Shown: piece by piece, positions 12,141 to 23,352 of the stretch
Layout: each line of letters starts with the position of its first letter
Numbering within the stretch: the stretch's first letter is position 1
Assembly (NCBI GenBank): GCA_009809945.1
Contig: WTPW01000974.1
Location: 62,866 to 126,865 of the forward strand
Direction of reading: 5' to 3'
DNA: 64,000 nt
Source of the DNA: Gigaspora margarita
Lineage: Eukaryota; Glomeromycota; Glomeromycetes; Diversisporales; Gigasporaceae
Position numbers and translations under genes: made by a program
Notes under the pieces: model-generated
What the model was told of the DNA's origin: nothing
Databases searched by the model: none
What the model saw: the letters and a program-made list of their open reading frames with translations, nothing else

Positions 12141-12179
12141 CCATAATATAATATATATATATAATATTATATATATATA

Positions 12180-13191
12180 TAATTTTTAAAATTTTTGGTC
12201 AATTGCCAATAGTTATTACATAGTAAAGTCTAAATTCTACTATGTAAATTGATTATTAGCGCTTAAGTAAACTTATTTGGGAGACTAAATTACACCTATC
12301 CTGAAAATTTTATAAAAAAGAATACTTTATGTTATTTGACTTTTAATTTTTCTGTTCAACAAATATATTTTGTTAAGACCTGATCCATGTAAGATTAGCA
12401 GAATTACTATATTGGGACAATAGTAAAATCAATTAAACCAAACCCTAGCCCAGGAGCTAACCCTGATCCTAGCCTAGACATTCACTAACCCTAATCTAAT
12501 TTAAACAAAATTAATAATTTTTTTGTTGTCAGGATTGTCAGGATTTTTATTGTCAGGATTTTTTTGTTGGGATTATGACCTTTCAGGATTTTGTTTGTTA
12601 GGATTTTGATCCGCTCCTGATTTTATATAGTCAGCCAATCATTTTTTAATAATATCTCGCCATCCACTGGGCCGATTTGGATGATCTAACCACTATTAGA
12701 TGCGTCTTGACAAGCTCTACAACTTTCAATTAATCAACATGTATCATTAACTTAATAAATAATTTACTTTTCATTTAGGGAAGCTCAGATTTCCGCATAT
12801 AGTTAATATCATAGGAATTTTGCCCCAATTTCTAATATAAAAATTCTGCTAATCTTATCCGGATCAGGTCTTAATAAAATTTAATCTTTTTATTAAACGT
12901 AAAAATTAAAATCCAATTAATAAAAACTTCTTCAATTTCATTGTAAATTTTAGGATATACGTATTTTGATCTTCTGAATAAGTTTACTTAAGCAATTTTA
13001 ATCGATTTACTTAGTAAAATTTGGACTTTACTATGTAGCAACTTTTATTAATCGTGAGTAGCTTATTTTCGGGTCAAAGATGTTTTTGCATTTTTTGATT
13101 CAAAGAGGAGTAAAATTTTAACCAATCAAATTCTTGGAAAATTATTAGGTGGGGGGTCAGCTACTTAGTGAAATTCTAATCAGCTGATAAA
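12180..13191. repeat. Foldback repeat copy 2, interrupted by a TTAA MITE
   Basis: The left arm (12205-12372) and right arm (12875-13046) are inverted copies of the ACATAGTAAAGT family. They are separated by the MITE at 12377-12870. The right part (13047-13191) ends in ...CAGCTGATAAATGG and matches the opposite strand of 31866-31960. Confidence 0.82.
12377..12870. mobile_element. MITE with TTAA target duplication (piggyBac-like)
   Basis: 494-bp element with inverted ends of about 30 bp: GACCTGATCC followed by three differing bases and TAAGATTAGCAGAATT. TTAA flanks both sides (12373-12376 and 12871-12874). TTAA duplications are the signature of piggyBac-type transposition; the family assignment is inference. 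Inside, near 12525-12610, is half of the CCCGACA/TGTCAGGAT foldback family seen whole at 22781-23104. Confidence 0.85.
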
Positions 13192-13480
13192 TGGCCCTTC
13201 TCTAAAGAGAAAGCATCCTTTTTTGTAACTGTATCTAATTTTCTATAATTGATGCACAGTCTAAGTTTACCATTTTTCTTTGGGACTATGACTACTAAAG
13301 AGGTCTATGGGCTTTTAATTTCACTTATTAACCTATTCTTCAACAATTCTTCAATTTTTTATTTAGGTTCTGCTCATCAGGAGCAATTCAGTAGGCTAAT
13401 TGCTTGATGGGTTTGGCATTACCAGTATCTATTTCATGTTGGGCTTCCTGATACTAACTGATTTAGTGCAACCCAGTAGC
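13192..13480 (-). pseudogene. Gypsy reverse transcriptase, N-terminal part
   Basis: Minus strand: EELLKNRLISEIKSP, a stop, then SLVVIVPKKNGKLRLCINYR and KLDTVTKKDAFSL. This is the fingers region that should continue into the 9650-10032 fragment. It is in the expected place between protease and the rest of pol. Confidence 0.87.
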
Positions 13481-13662
13481 GAAGAGTTTCTCAAAATTTT
13501 TTTAAAACAAGCTTTGCTTCTTCCTCTTGTTTTTATTTAATATTGCATCCTTAACTAATTTTTTTATAATTTCTTCAGGGGTCAGTTCAGTTTGGTTACT
13601 TGTGTTCAGGGTGAGAAGTTCTTCTATAGTTGTTAAGTATATAGCCGGATTTTCTTCATCCA

Positions 13663-14140
13663 TTACTGCCTTCTAAGTATAGTAACTTTCAACCTCTTCG
13701 AGATTATTTTCTTTTTCATAATTATTGAAAAGTCTTTTTTATCATCGATTTCATTTTGGAGTAATTCGTTTTTATCTTCTTTGGCTTGATATATAGATAT
13801 TTCTAAATTCTTTTCCAGGTATTGAATAAATAGCTTCTTTTCATTAAAATGGAGCCAGGCATGGAACTTTTGGAACCAATCCATTCCTAGTAGCATCATT
13901 TCATCTGGATTCTTGATGACTTGGAAATCAGTAGATACTATAACACTTTGTATGACCAATTTTACACCTGCTAATTTTTCTAGAGCCTGCTTACAGGTAC
14001 CATTTGCAGTAATGACTTCTGTAGTAGAGGGTTCAGTTATAGTAAGACCAAGTTTCTTGGCTAATTTTATGAATATTATGCTAACAGCGGCCCCAGAGTC
14101 TAACATAGCCAGTATAGAGTTATTTTTGACACTAACATGG
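13663..14140 (-). pseudogene. Gypsy aspartic protease and following linker
   Basis: Minus strand. The catalytic motif LDSGAAVSII is at ~14085-14110, preceded by VKNNSILAM. Downstream is MLLGMDWFQKFHAWLHF, the usual end of a gypsy protease (ILGMDWL-like). About 40 residues of charged linker follow. This piece has an open frame of ~147 codons, but gag upstream and RT downstream are broken, so it is treated as part of a dead polyprotein. Confidence 0.87.
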
Positions 14141-14654
14141 CATTTTGCTGCAAAGGTCCTTTGCTCAAAATTATTTTCAACAAGGTTAATCTTAGTTGTA
14201 GAGATAATAGGGTGCCATAAGGCCTGTGATAAATTCTGCTACTGCTTGAACACTTGTAATAGTTGATCATAAGTGGCATTGGCACACTGACTCAACAGGT
14301 CCTCTGCGATAATATAAAGAGAAATTAGATCCACAATGGAGGGACCTCTACACTTTCAAATCCAATTGGCAACTTCAACTTGGGTTGGTAAAAGGGTTGT
14401 AGTAGGTTCTGGAACAATTTTTTCTATTGTCATAGATTAGTTAGGTAGGATGTCTCATTCTGGGTTGGATGCAACCTTCTTTCTTAACCTTTTGTCCCAA
14501 TTGTTATCAGATTCAGGTTTTTCACATCTTTTAACTGCATATATTTCTTGGTTGCCACTATTTGTAATAATATCACACTTATTAATATTTCTAGATTGGG
14601 CCCCATTTCTTTCTAGGGTGGAAGGAAGATTCCTAGTAGACTGGCATCATTTGG

Positions 14655-15404
14655 CTAGACAATTTCTAGCAAAAATACCTCGCTTCCCACAATTATAGCA
14701 TGTAACTCCTTCATTTCTGGTTCTTCGAGGTTGGTACTATATAAATTGGGATCAGGGCATACTGGCTAGGGCTTGGGGCTAACTGTCTCAACTCTTGCAG
14801 ACAGAGCAGTGGTTAATTTTTTATAATTTACTGCCATCTGTTGCATTTTCTTTGTCAAATTATCAAGAGCTTGGGAGGTTGGTTCCTGCTTTTCATAGTA
14901 CTGGCTGGCCTCTATTTTTTTTGCTTTGACAACGGTGGCATCTAATATCTCAAAATCGTAAGCAGACATTAAGCATGCAATTTTTCCATGTAGTTCTCCC
15001 ATAAACATTCGAATAATGTATGCGGTAGGTATTTGGTGGTCCAAATCAACTCTTTTTAGTAATTTCTTAAACTAGTACATATAACAGTCCATCTTTTCTT
15101 TCACTTTTTGCTTTAGGCTTGTTAATTTAATTGCCATTGGTGTTTCCTTTCTGGGTTTGCTAAATATTTAATAAATACTAAACAAAACTGTTATTGGGAG
15201 AAGGTCATCTTTTTGGTCATTATACCAACTGACAGCAATTTCTGCCAGTTGCTCTAAAGCAATTTAAATTTACCTAGCCCTAGTCCAGTTGTTGGCATTA
15301 GCAGCTCGTTCAAAGGCTTTGACCCATTTCACTAGGTCCTCATCTTCTTCTTCCTTGAAGGTTCATACATGTACCCAGTTATTTTCTCTAGGAGCAGCTG
15401 CCAT
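14655..15404 (-). pseudogene. Gypsy gag with degraded zinc knuckle
   Basis: A start codon at 15404 opens MAAAPRENNWVHV, immediately followed by a TGA stop, then FKEEEDEDLVKWVKAFERAA. A later open block (14766-15044) reads HQIPTAYIIRMFMGELHGKI and onward, the capsid-like part. At ~14655-14705 the nucleocapsid knuckle is CYNCGKRGIFARNC: three cysteines are kept but the histidine is replaced by isoleucine. It is the first coding region after the primer-binding site. Confidence 0.83.
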
Positions 15405-15683
15405 CTTATGTTGGGCTAAGTCCCTGAAGGCTTAGGCAATATCTTGGAGAAGATTTTGGGCTTGATTACAGTTGTCAAGTGAGTCTTCATTGTTTCAGGT
15501 TCATATGGAGGAAGTAGTCTTTCCTTCTCAACAGGTCTATCAAGGTCAAAATCAGCTATATTAGATATCTTAAAGTTAAAACTAAACTAAACTAAACTAA
15601 AACCTTTTTAAAAGAAGATTTTATAGATAGAATTTTGGAGTTGATAGTTCGAATCTCACAGTCTTGATTTGGTGGGTTAAAAA

Positions 15684-15706
15684 GTTCAATCTCATAGTCA
15701 CTACCA
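15684..15706 (-). promoter_or_regulatory. tRNA primer-binding site
   Basis: On the minus strand, two bases after the 5' LTR, the sequence begins TGGTAGTGAC and ends GATTGAAC. Its complement, GTTCAATC...CTACCA, has the look of a tRNA 3' end: T-loop followed by acceptor strand and CCA. The tRNA identity cannot be read without a tRNA set. Confidence 0.82.
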
Positions 15707-15708
15707 AT

Positions 15709-16888
15709 TTAGAAGAGAAAAATTATGCCCTTTGTCTAACTATAATCACTATACACTAATAACACTAACTAAAATAAACTCTACAAGCACTCAAGACTCT
15801 AAACCTTGAGGTAGTAAACAAAAAGAGGTAAGGTTGATTTGGTCCAGGTTTTAGGGTTTAGAGGTCTTGCAGATTTAATATCCAATTTCAATTGTGAACT
15901 TTGTTCACAATATCATGTAATAGTTCTGATTGGACTTGATTAAATTCTTACAGCAGCTAGAAGGGGTCAGAAATTGAATATTATTGATCACAAGTTCCAA
16001 GGTCAATCAATGGTAAGTGACCACGGGGTTACTGATTGTTCGATAAATAAGGTAGCTAAGTCTTGTTTTATTTGTAGTAACAATAGAGCAGGTGACTAAC
16101 CAAGGTTTTTAGTATAAATAGGGGTAAGTACTACGATTTAAGTTTTTTCACTTTCTTTTATAGGTAATACTATCAGAATAAATAGATAGAGACTATACTA
16201 CATTAACTAGGGTTGTTAATAGAGTACTCCAATCTATAATAAAACATATAAACTACTCCGGTTTCAAACCGGAGTGGTTTATATGTTTTATTATAGTTTG
16301 GAGTACTCTATTAACAACCCTAATGTTAACTTCTTCTACTCAAATTTCGAAGATTAACTCTTTACAAAACTGGCAACAAGGTTTTATAAAAATAAAGAAA
16401 AGTATACAGTGACAAGTTTTAAAAGACAAGTTTATTAACTATAGGAGTTACTACTTCTACTATTATGGTTTTGAAGTATCAAACTCAACTGAGTTATTCT
16501 TTATTAAGCGTGATAGAACCATCACTTAAATACTTTTTACATCCTTATTCTGATACAGGTTTCTGCTATTGCATTTTTGCCCGAAATGTCAGAAAGTACC
16601 GAAATGCATGATCTGCCAGAAATGCATGATTTGGCCAAAATGCAATATCATACTGAAAAGTCAAAATGCACAAAAGTGCATTTCATGAAGAAATGCGTGG
16701 TTACTTACAGATAAGGAAATGATAAACTACTTCTATTTTGGTGCAGTGTATATTTACTTTAAGTTATTTATAGATATGTATATAGGCAAAAGAAAGAAAT
16801 ATAGAATAATAATAGATAATAAAAAAAAAATAAAATAAAACACACAAAATAAAAAATAATTATATGCCGGCACCAGGCAACCCTCACA
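15709..16888 (-). repeat. 5' LTR of the gypsy element (right copy)
   Basis: 1,180 bp; equals the left LTR after removal of the 115-bp MITE at 16208-16322. In element direction it starts TGTGAGGG at 16888 and ends next to the primer-binding site. ATGT follows it at 16889-16892. Confidence 0.93.
16208..16322. mobile_element. Near-perfect hairpin MITE inside the 5' LTR
   Basis: TAGGGTTGTTAATAGAGTAC... folds back over its full 115 bp with centre CCGGTTTCAAACCGG. It is absent from the other LTR, which directly shows the empty site. The flanks ATTAAC and GTTAAC suggest a ~6-bp duplication with one change. The near-perfect palindrome indicates a recent insertion relative to the LTRs. Confidence 0.92.
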
Positions 16889-17089
16889 ATGTACTACTCT
16901 GATAGTGGCATTCCATGAATTCCAGACACCAACTCATACTACACGGACTACTTTTTTATAGAGTTGTTTTAGATTTAAAACTACCAGTAAAGTTATATAA
17001 ACTTATAGAGGTAAAAGTAGTATTCTTATAAAGATTTCCAATTAAGACTTAAATGTTTAAGCTTCTTACTAGTAGTACTACAAGCCAGC

Positions 17090-17710
17090 TTAGCTGGCCC
17101 AACCAGTTCAGCTACAGCTTAAATTAATGTGCCACATTTGCGGCACATAAAACATTTTATAAGCAAGCTTTTGTGGCAAATTTTTTGCATAAACTAAATT
17201 AATAAATGCTTTTTATAATTAAATACTAAATAATAAATATCACAGCTGATGCTGAAGCTATGGGGTCTTGATTTGAAACTATAAGCCCTGCTAAAATCTA
17301 TATATACTTTATAAATATAAAATCTATACCCAAACCCTACCCTAATCCTATAAAACAAAAACAAAAAAAACATCCAAAAAAAATTTAAAATTTTATATCA
17401 AAATAGGTTATAGCTTTAGCATTAGTCAACTTCAGCATCAGCTATGACAATAAATGAAAGTTACCCCAAGAGCACACCAAAAATTTATCCTAAATTCTGC
17501 ACAGTAAAACCAAAATTATGCAAAATTCTACTAATTAAAACGGCTGATATTCATTAAGAAAAAATATTTTTGAGCAATTTTATTGTGAAATAAACCTACT
17601 TCTTAAAAAATTTATTTGTAGCTAAAAAAAAAATTTTTGCCCAAAATTGGAAATTTTGAAGATCGTTGGCCTACATTATATAAATTCTAGAACATCTAGT
17701 AAAAAATGAA
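17090..17710. repeat. Dispersed repeat, inverted partner of 24925-25340
   Basis: Sequence such as GATCGTTGGCCTACATTATA (17662-17681), TTGCATAAACTAAATTAATAAATGC and GGATAAATTTTC-complement recurs on the opposite strand at 24925-25340. Non-coding. Confidence 0.75.
17239..17448. mobile_element. MITE with telomere-like centre; empty site present at 25.2 kb
   Basis: Ends ATCACAGCTGATGCTGAAG and, inverted, GTCATAGCTGATGCTGAAG. AATAAAT is duplicated on both sides (17232-17238 and 17449-17455). The partner repeat at 25212-25222 lacks this DNA and has the target once. The exact centre reads CCCAAACCCTACCCTAATCC (17331-17350). Confidence 0.85.
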
Positions 17711-18095
17711 TATTTAATGATCCAATAAGTTTTGGTTTGATAGTGATTACTGAAACTACAAACTTATCGAATCGGCAAATATCTGACAAGTTAATGTTTT
17801 ACCAGATGTCTCCAAAACAGCATAATTTAGGCTGATGATATTCAAAGTTTTTAATTTGGCTAAAAATTAGATTTTTGATACAAGAAGAAATTTTCTAATG
17901 AAACTGCGATACTCATTAAAAACAATGTTCCTGAACCAATTTTGCTATCGACCAAGCTCATTTCTTAAAAATGCTCCTTTTGTATCTAAAAAATTAAAAA
18001 AAAACTAATTTTAGCCAAAATTAAAATTTTGATCATCAGTCTAAATTATAGCTGTTTTCATAATTTTGGGATATCTGGTAAAAAAATTAACCATT
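17480..18095. repeat. Foldback repeat
   Basis: Blocks around GATCRTNGGCCTAYATTATA and TCTAGTAAAAAATGAAT recur inverted within ~450 bp, the second arm ending near TTTTGGGATATCTGGTAAAAAA (18070-18091). Divergent and non-coding. Confidence 0.6.
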
Positions 18096-18289
18096 CAGTA
18101 GAGTTGTAATAACTTACCTGACAATGTAACTTACATCATAACTTATATTAAATTACATGATATTATGTAAGTTACAAATATAAGATGTTAAAGCAGATCA
18201 AATTTAAGATTAATTTTGGCCAGCATTAAGATAAAATAATTTTCTAAAGTAGGCTAGCTTTAAGATTTTTGGCCAGTCAGATTAGTGTA

Positions 18290-18610
18290 ATACAGAGATA
18301 GTACTAAAACCTTTTTGGTGATTTTAAAAGTTTCAAGTTTCAGATTATAGCTTCTGAAACCTTATGCAAAACTCAAAACCTCACCCAAAACCCAAACCTT
18401 GACCAAAACTCGAAACCTCAACTGAAACTCTAAAACTGCCAAAATATCAATAACTTATTTGTTTATTCTTTTCAAAGTTGGCACCAAAACTCTTTTGTAC
18501 CAAATCTGAAAGTTTCAGGCTTCAGATTATAGCTTCTGAAACCTTATCTGAAACTTGAAACCTCACCTGAAACCTGAAACCTCATCCGAACTGAAACCTC
18601 ACCTAAACAC
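18290..18610. repeat. CTGAAACCTCA-type tandem repeats
   Basis: Two copies of a block AGTTTCAGGYTTCAGATTATAG-like text (about 18328-18365 and 18505-18545), each followed by degenerate repeats of GAAACCTCACC. Inverted GTTTCAGG repeats at 19920-20060 could be the other end of one element; I could not fix its termini. Confidence 0.6.
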
Positions 18611-19016
18611 CAAAAACCACCCAACTTCTATTTACTTTAATTGAATTAATGTATTATATATCTCTTTTAATTATACATCAAATGCACTTATGTATGCTAT
18701 ATATCTTTTCAATATACATTAATCGCACTAATGTATGTAATATATCTTCTTAAAGAATTTAATAAAATTTAATATCTAGTGCTATTTGGGCTGGAATGCA
18801 TCCAACAATTTATTGCATGTGTGCAGTCCTTTTTGTTGTTATGATTCACAAGTACAACATGAAAGGTATAATTCTGAAATTTATATTCTGTTAATCAAGG
18901 TTGCTTTTGCAAGCATCAGTTTTTTACTTATTATGTAAAAACTGGGTACAATATCAACTAATTTTAAGTAATTAGTACGTCCATATCTACTAATGATAGA
19001 ATTGATAAGTTAGAGG

Positions 19017-19493
19017 AGTGCAGTAAATCACATAATTAGAGTTTACATAGGTCTGACCCCTCCTCCCTGTGATAGACTATTGACCAATCAAATTTCGTCT
19101 TTTTAATATTAAAAAAATTCAAAAATGTTTTTAACCCCATATACGATAACAGTCGCTACATAGTAAAGTCAAACTTTTACTATGTGAATAGATTAAAGTT
19201 GCTTAAGTAAACTTGTTCAGAAGATCAAATACACTTAGCCTAAAATTTTCATTAGTATTGGAATACTTTTTATTATTTGACTTTTTGATTTTTAATGTTC
19301 AATGAAAATTTTAAAATTTTTTAAAAAAATACATTCGACGAACGTAAAAATTAAAAGTTAAATAATAAAAACTTCTTCAATTTTGATAAAAATTTCAGGA
19401 TATATGTATTTTGATATTCAAAACAAGTTTACTTAATCGATAATTATCGATTGACATAGTAAAATTTAGACTTTACTATGTAGCAACTTTCAG
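19017..19493. repeat. Foldback repeat (ACATAGTAAAGT family), copy 3
   Basis: Outer part GTGCAGTAAATCACATAATTAG (cf. 32881 onward), then inverted arms from GTCGCTACATAGTAAAGTC (19153) to CTTTACTATGTAGCAAC (19471-19488). Confidence 0.8.
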
Positions 19494-20199
19494 CAAATTT
19501 TTATTATAATAAATACTTCAATATTATTGGCTATTTTACTCTATATATATATAGGACGTGATAATTGGGAACCCCCTCCCCCTAAAAAAATTACATGATT
19601 TTTTGCACTCCCCTTACTGCAGAATTAAATAAATTGTCAGTACAAAAGGAATAACATACTTATCGATTAATTATTGACAATTTTTTCTATCATCCTAGAA
19701 TTTGAATCAGTTGTAATAATGGTATGATGTTAAAAATAAAGTTGACCAGCTTTAAAAAAAACCCCTGAACAAACCGAGGAAGTGAAAAAAATTGCCAAAA
19801 ATATAATTAAAAGAAAGATTTATAATCATATTATAATTTATTCAAAAATAATTTTATATTTTGGGTTCATTAAAAATAAAGCAACTTTATAATAAATTTA
19901 TAAGCTTCAATATTATATTTTTGAGTTTCAGATTATAGATTTGGGTTTCAGATTATTGTTTCAGGGTTTCAGGTTCAGTGTTTCAATTTTTTAAAAAAAA
20001 TCTGAAACTAGTTTTGGATTAGAACTGTTTTGAAACTAGTTTTAGGTAGGTTTTATTTTGATGCCATGTTTGGTATAACATATGTTAGTTACATAAGTTA
20101 TGTAAGTTAAAATTTTAACTTACGAACTAAGGATAACTTACTGTATTATACAATCCTACCAGTTGGATATTACTGACTTGATGCGTTTGTGGCCTAAAC

Positions 20200-21977
20200 T
20201 AAAGATTTCTAATAAATGATAATCATTCGTTATTAACAAATAACAAAAATATTATATCAGGTGACTTCCAAGTGATGAATTGCATTGATGAAACCCCTGA
20301 TGATTGATGAACCCTATAATGAATTGATGAAATCTATAATGAATTGACGAAACTTATGACAAAACCTATCCCTTAAACCATCCAGCGGGCAAATTTGCCC
20401 GCTAGAATTTTTTTTTACATGTTTTTTTAAAATTACTAAAAATTTTATTAAGAATATGTCCCCCTATTACTAAGCTAAAATAAAACTTTAGCATATTGTT
20501 AATTGATATCTATTAAAATTTTAATTATATATATATTCAAATATAAAAGAAATCTTGGCTCAAATATAGCCAATTCTTTACTTTTACTATGAAATTTTTT
20601 CAAAAATTTTTAAAAATTTTCAAATTTTTATATGTTCCCGAAGAGAAAAAATTTTTTCTCTATTAATTAAAGTTAAAATTTTAATTATAAAATAATAAAA
20701 ACTTTTATAATAAAAGTTGTTTTTAATAACTTAATCTATAATTTGTATCAAAATTATTGGGGACATATTCTTAGAATTTTAAAAAGTTTGTCAATGGTCA
20801 AAAATAAAATCTCTAAAAATCAAAGATTTTTAAAAATTTCAAATTTTTTTAGCTTATAGTCAATTTAAATTTTTTTTGTAGAAATATAAAAATTAAAATC
20901 ATTAAAATATAATCTATATCCATAGTTATTATTTAAAAAAAAATTTTTAAAATAACTTGATTTTTAATAAAAATAAATCAGAACCAAATTTTAAAAATTC
21001 ATTAAAAATTCTAGCAGGCAAATTTGCCCGCTAAAATGGACGGTTTAAGGGATAACAAAACCTGATGCATTATATTCATACAAGAAGAGCAAATTACTGC
21101 ATTTATAAAAATTAAGAAGTGTTTTAATGACAATAATGATAAGACTAAAAAAAAAGATGGTTTAAACAGAACAGGTGATAATGCATAATTAATAACAGCG
21201 ATAGAGCATCAATATAGGTTGCATAACAATATATACAAATTAAGATATCTATTACATTCTCGTTATCCATCGTGATTTTATTTATTTACAATAATAAATC
21301 AAAAAAGAAATTAAATTTTGAAAACAAACAAAGCATGTAAAAATAGAAGTTTAGAGTTAGGGTATTAGTATTGAAAATTGCAAAAATAGATTAGTGCTCA
21401 TTATATGTAAAATTTCCTTCCTGTCATTTTTAATTAGTGCACCAAGATCGATTTAAATATCAGTTTTCAAGTATTTTCATCATCTTCCTTCTTTCGCACA
21501 TGTTTAGAATCTATAGCTAGCTAATTCAGAATCAACAAAAATTAACATATGCACAAATTTGGATCAGCTCGATATAAATTTGAACACATGTGAAAGAAGT
21601 AAAAAGAAAAAGCTAATGAAACCTTATAATGAAATAACATTATTTTAAAACAATTTAAGGTTTAGTGTATTCAAAGATCAATATATAGATGCTTGTTATT
21701 TAATTATTAGCTAAATCTGTTGCCAATTTTCAAATATTGCCAGAGGTTTCATCAAGGGTTTTATCAATTCGTCATAGGTTTCATCAATTTGTCATAGGTT
21801 TCATCAATTTGTCATAGGTTTTATTAATTTGTTATAGGTTTCGTCAATTCTTCATAGGCTTTGTCAATCATAGAGGTTTTTTCAATCATGAGGTTTCTTC
21901 AATCGTCAAGGTTTCGTCATGACAAAACTATACCGAAAACATTCACATCGCAATAATAATTTTGTCAGGCATCTTTA
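20200..21977. mobile_element. hAT foldback element with GACGAAAC/GTTTCGTC arrays
   Basis: Bordered by a perfect 8-bp duplication GCCTAAAC (20192-20199 and 21978-21985). The left end begins TAAAGATTTCTAATAAATGA; the right end finishes TTTGTCAGGCATCTTTA. The left side has repeated GATGAAAYCTATAATGAATT units and the right side their inverted partners (CATAGGTTTCATCAATTTGT). Related to the element at 57235-58028. It contains the nested MITE 20367-21054; without it the element is ~1.1 kb. Non-coding. Confidence 0.88.
20367..21054. mobile_element. hAT MITE with TATCCCTTAAACC ends (copy 1)
   Basis: Perfect 8-bp duplication ACAAAACC (20359-20366 and 21055-21062). Inverted ends TATCCCTTAAACC...GGTTTAAGGGATA, followed inward by the palindrome GCGGGCAAATTTGCCCGC. 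Second copy of the family at 25557-26215. Confidence 0.92.
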
Positions 21978-21989
21978 GCCTAAACTCAT

Positions 21990-22240
21990 ACAAAGGGGTC
22001 ACTAACATTCCAGTCAGAAGGCTTCTGAGTGCATTGGAACCATAGTTCGCTGGATCAAATTGATCAATTTTGCCCCAAGATTGTAAAAAATTTACTAATA
22101 AATCATATCTATTCATTAAGTAAAAAATGCTTAGCTGCTAATTTTGTATAGAAACTGTTAACAACTTGGGCTAAACACCAACCTAGATCCAATAAATCCA
22201 ATTCAAAATTTTGGGGACCCTCAGGACCCCTGAATACTAA
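21990..22240 (+). repeat. Dispersed ~240-bp repeat, copy 1
   Basis: Key text: GTGCATTGGAACCATAGTTCGCTGGAT, ATTCATTAAGTAAAAAATGC, GTTAACAACTTGGGCTAAAC. Same family as 26380-26623 (opposite strand) and two tandem copies at 40076-40470. Non-coding; family unknown to me. Confidence 0.8.
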
Positions 22241-22772
22241 CATTATATATATATATAACCTTTGTCTTTAAACTTTATATAAGTGTACACTTAAATTTTA
22301 TTATAAAGTATACACAAACATTAAAGCAATAGTTTAAGTGTATAATATATCTTTAAATAATAATTTTAAATTTAAAATTAAGTGTACAACATAGTTTAAT
22401 TAAAAATAAATTAATATATAATGAAGATATAATAAATGTTTAAAATTAAATTACTTTAAAAAAAGTATAAGTTAATAATAAATTATATTTACTGTATTAA
22501 CGATTATGGGTGTTATTTTGAAAATTACATCCCGTAAAAATAGCATACTTGGTTTCAAAATAATGCCCATGCGCATTTTGAAATAGCGTGCACCATATAT
22601 AGAATACTATTTAATTGAATGCATAAAAAAGATGTTCAACGAATGCTTCATATTTATTCTTTTTAGCTTTAATTGCTTCAAGAATAACTGTCATTAAATG
22701 TTCAATTAGTGCTATCCTTATTCTAGCAGAATAATAAATTGTTATGGCCATTCTTTTTGATTTAATACTGGA
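22241..22772. other. AT-rich sequence without recognised features
   Basis: Apart from TGGGTGTTATTTTGAAA and GCCCATGCGCATTTTGAAA (22507-22580), a CpG-bearing patch also echoed near 23830 and 35745, nothing is recognisable. A 60-codon minus frame at 22611-22793 runs into the next MITE and has no motif. Confidence 0.5.
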
Positions 22773-22780
22773 ATATAATT

Positions 22781-23104
22781 GGGTGCTAGTCAAAATCCCG
22801 ATAAACAGAATCCTGACAGGTCATAATCCCGACAAAAAAATCCTGACAGTAAAAATCCTGACAAATCCCGACAACAAAAAATTATAAAGTTTATTTAAGT
22901 TTGGGTAGGGTTAGGCAAGTGCATAGGTTAGGGTTTGGGTGTGCGCCTAGGTTAGGGTTTGGGTTTAGGCGATTATATAGTAAAATTGCTCAACGGACAC
23001 TTTTTTTAATTGTCAGGATTTGTCGGGATTTTTGATTGTCGGGATTTTTTTGTCGGGATTATGACCTGTTGGGATTCTGTTTGTCAGGATTCTGATACAA
23101 ACCC
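22781..23104. mobile_element. hAT MITE with CCCGACA arrays
   Basis: Perfect 8-bp duplication ATATAATT (22773-22780 and 23105-23112). Ends GGGTGCTAGTC... and ...GATACAAACCC. Inverted ~95-bp arms are built from repeated ATCCCGACA/ATCCTGACA units. The centre (22905-22972) is telomere-like: GGGTAGGGTTAGG and TTAGGGTTTGGG. Confidence 0.93.
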
Positions 23105-23352
23105 ATATAATTTTTGATAATAAACAAATGTTTTATGCACATCCTTTTTAAAGTTAGAACTATAATGGCCTTAGAGTGCTATGTAATGATGACAAAAAAC
23201 AAAAAAAATAAGATCATAAATCTACAGGCAATACCTGATTATAATCTGGCTCTCATCTATTCTGCCCTTTCTCTTTATTCATTGCACCTAGCACCCTGCC
23301 TGTTGTCATATGTGATGAGTTGAACTGCTGCACCATAGCGATACTTTATATA

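Larger units (their letters stand above)
10033..13191. mobile_element. Composite ~3.2-kb insertion splitting the RT
   Basis: RT reads KKDAFSL up to ~13192 and resumes at LPLxCIDDLL near 10030, so this block is inserted DNA. Its two ends form a short inverted repeat (TTTATTAGCTGATT at the left and TTTATCAGCTGATT on the opposite strand at the right, ~13165-13191). The right third matches the foldback family also present at 31866-32545. It is the host for at least five further insertions listed below. Whether it entered as one element or several is inference. Confidence 0.7.
4021..16888 (-). mobile_element. Ty3/gypsy LTR retrotransposon, structurally complete, inactive
   Basis: A 12.9-kb element read on the minus strand. 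It has two LTRs (4021-5086 and 15709-16888), a 4-bp target duplication ATGT (4017-4020 and 16889-16892), a primer-binding site beside the right LTR and a polypurine tract beside the left LTR. Coding order in the element's direction is gag, protease, RT, RNase H, integrase, which is the Ty3/gypsy order. Every coding part contains stops or frameshifts. The unusual length is explained by later insertions: ~3.2 kb inside RT (10033-13191), a 586-bp MITE (7996-8581) and a 115-bp MITE in the right LTR. By eye the two LTRs differ at roughly one position in ten, so the insertion is old. Confidence 0.93.

Noticed and set aside
13913..14266. 117-codon plus-strand frame
   Set aside because: Antisense to the gypsy protease with its LDSGA motif.
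15640..15706. Possible tRNA gene (AGTTCGAATCTC and GTTCAATCTC)
   Set aside because: Position two bases from the LTR, ending in TGG on the minus strand, fits a primer-binding site; no other tRNA arms are present.
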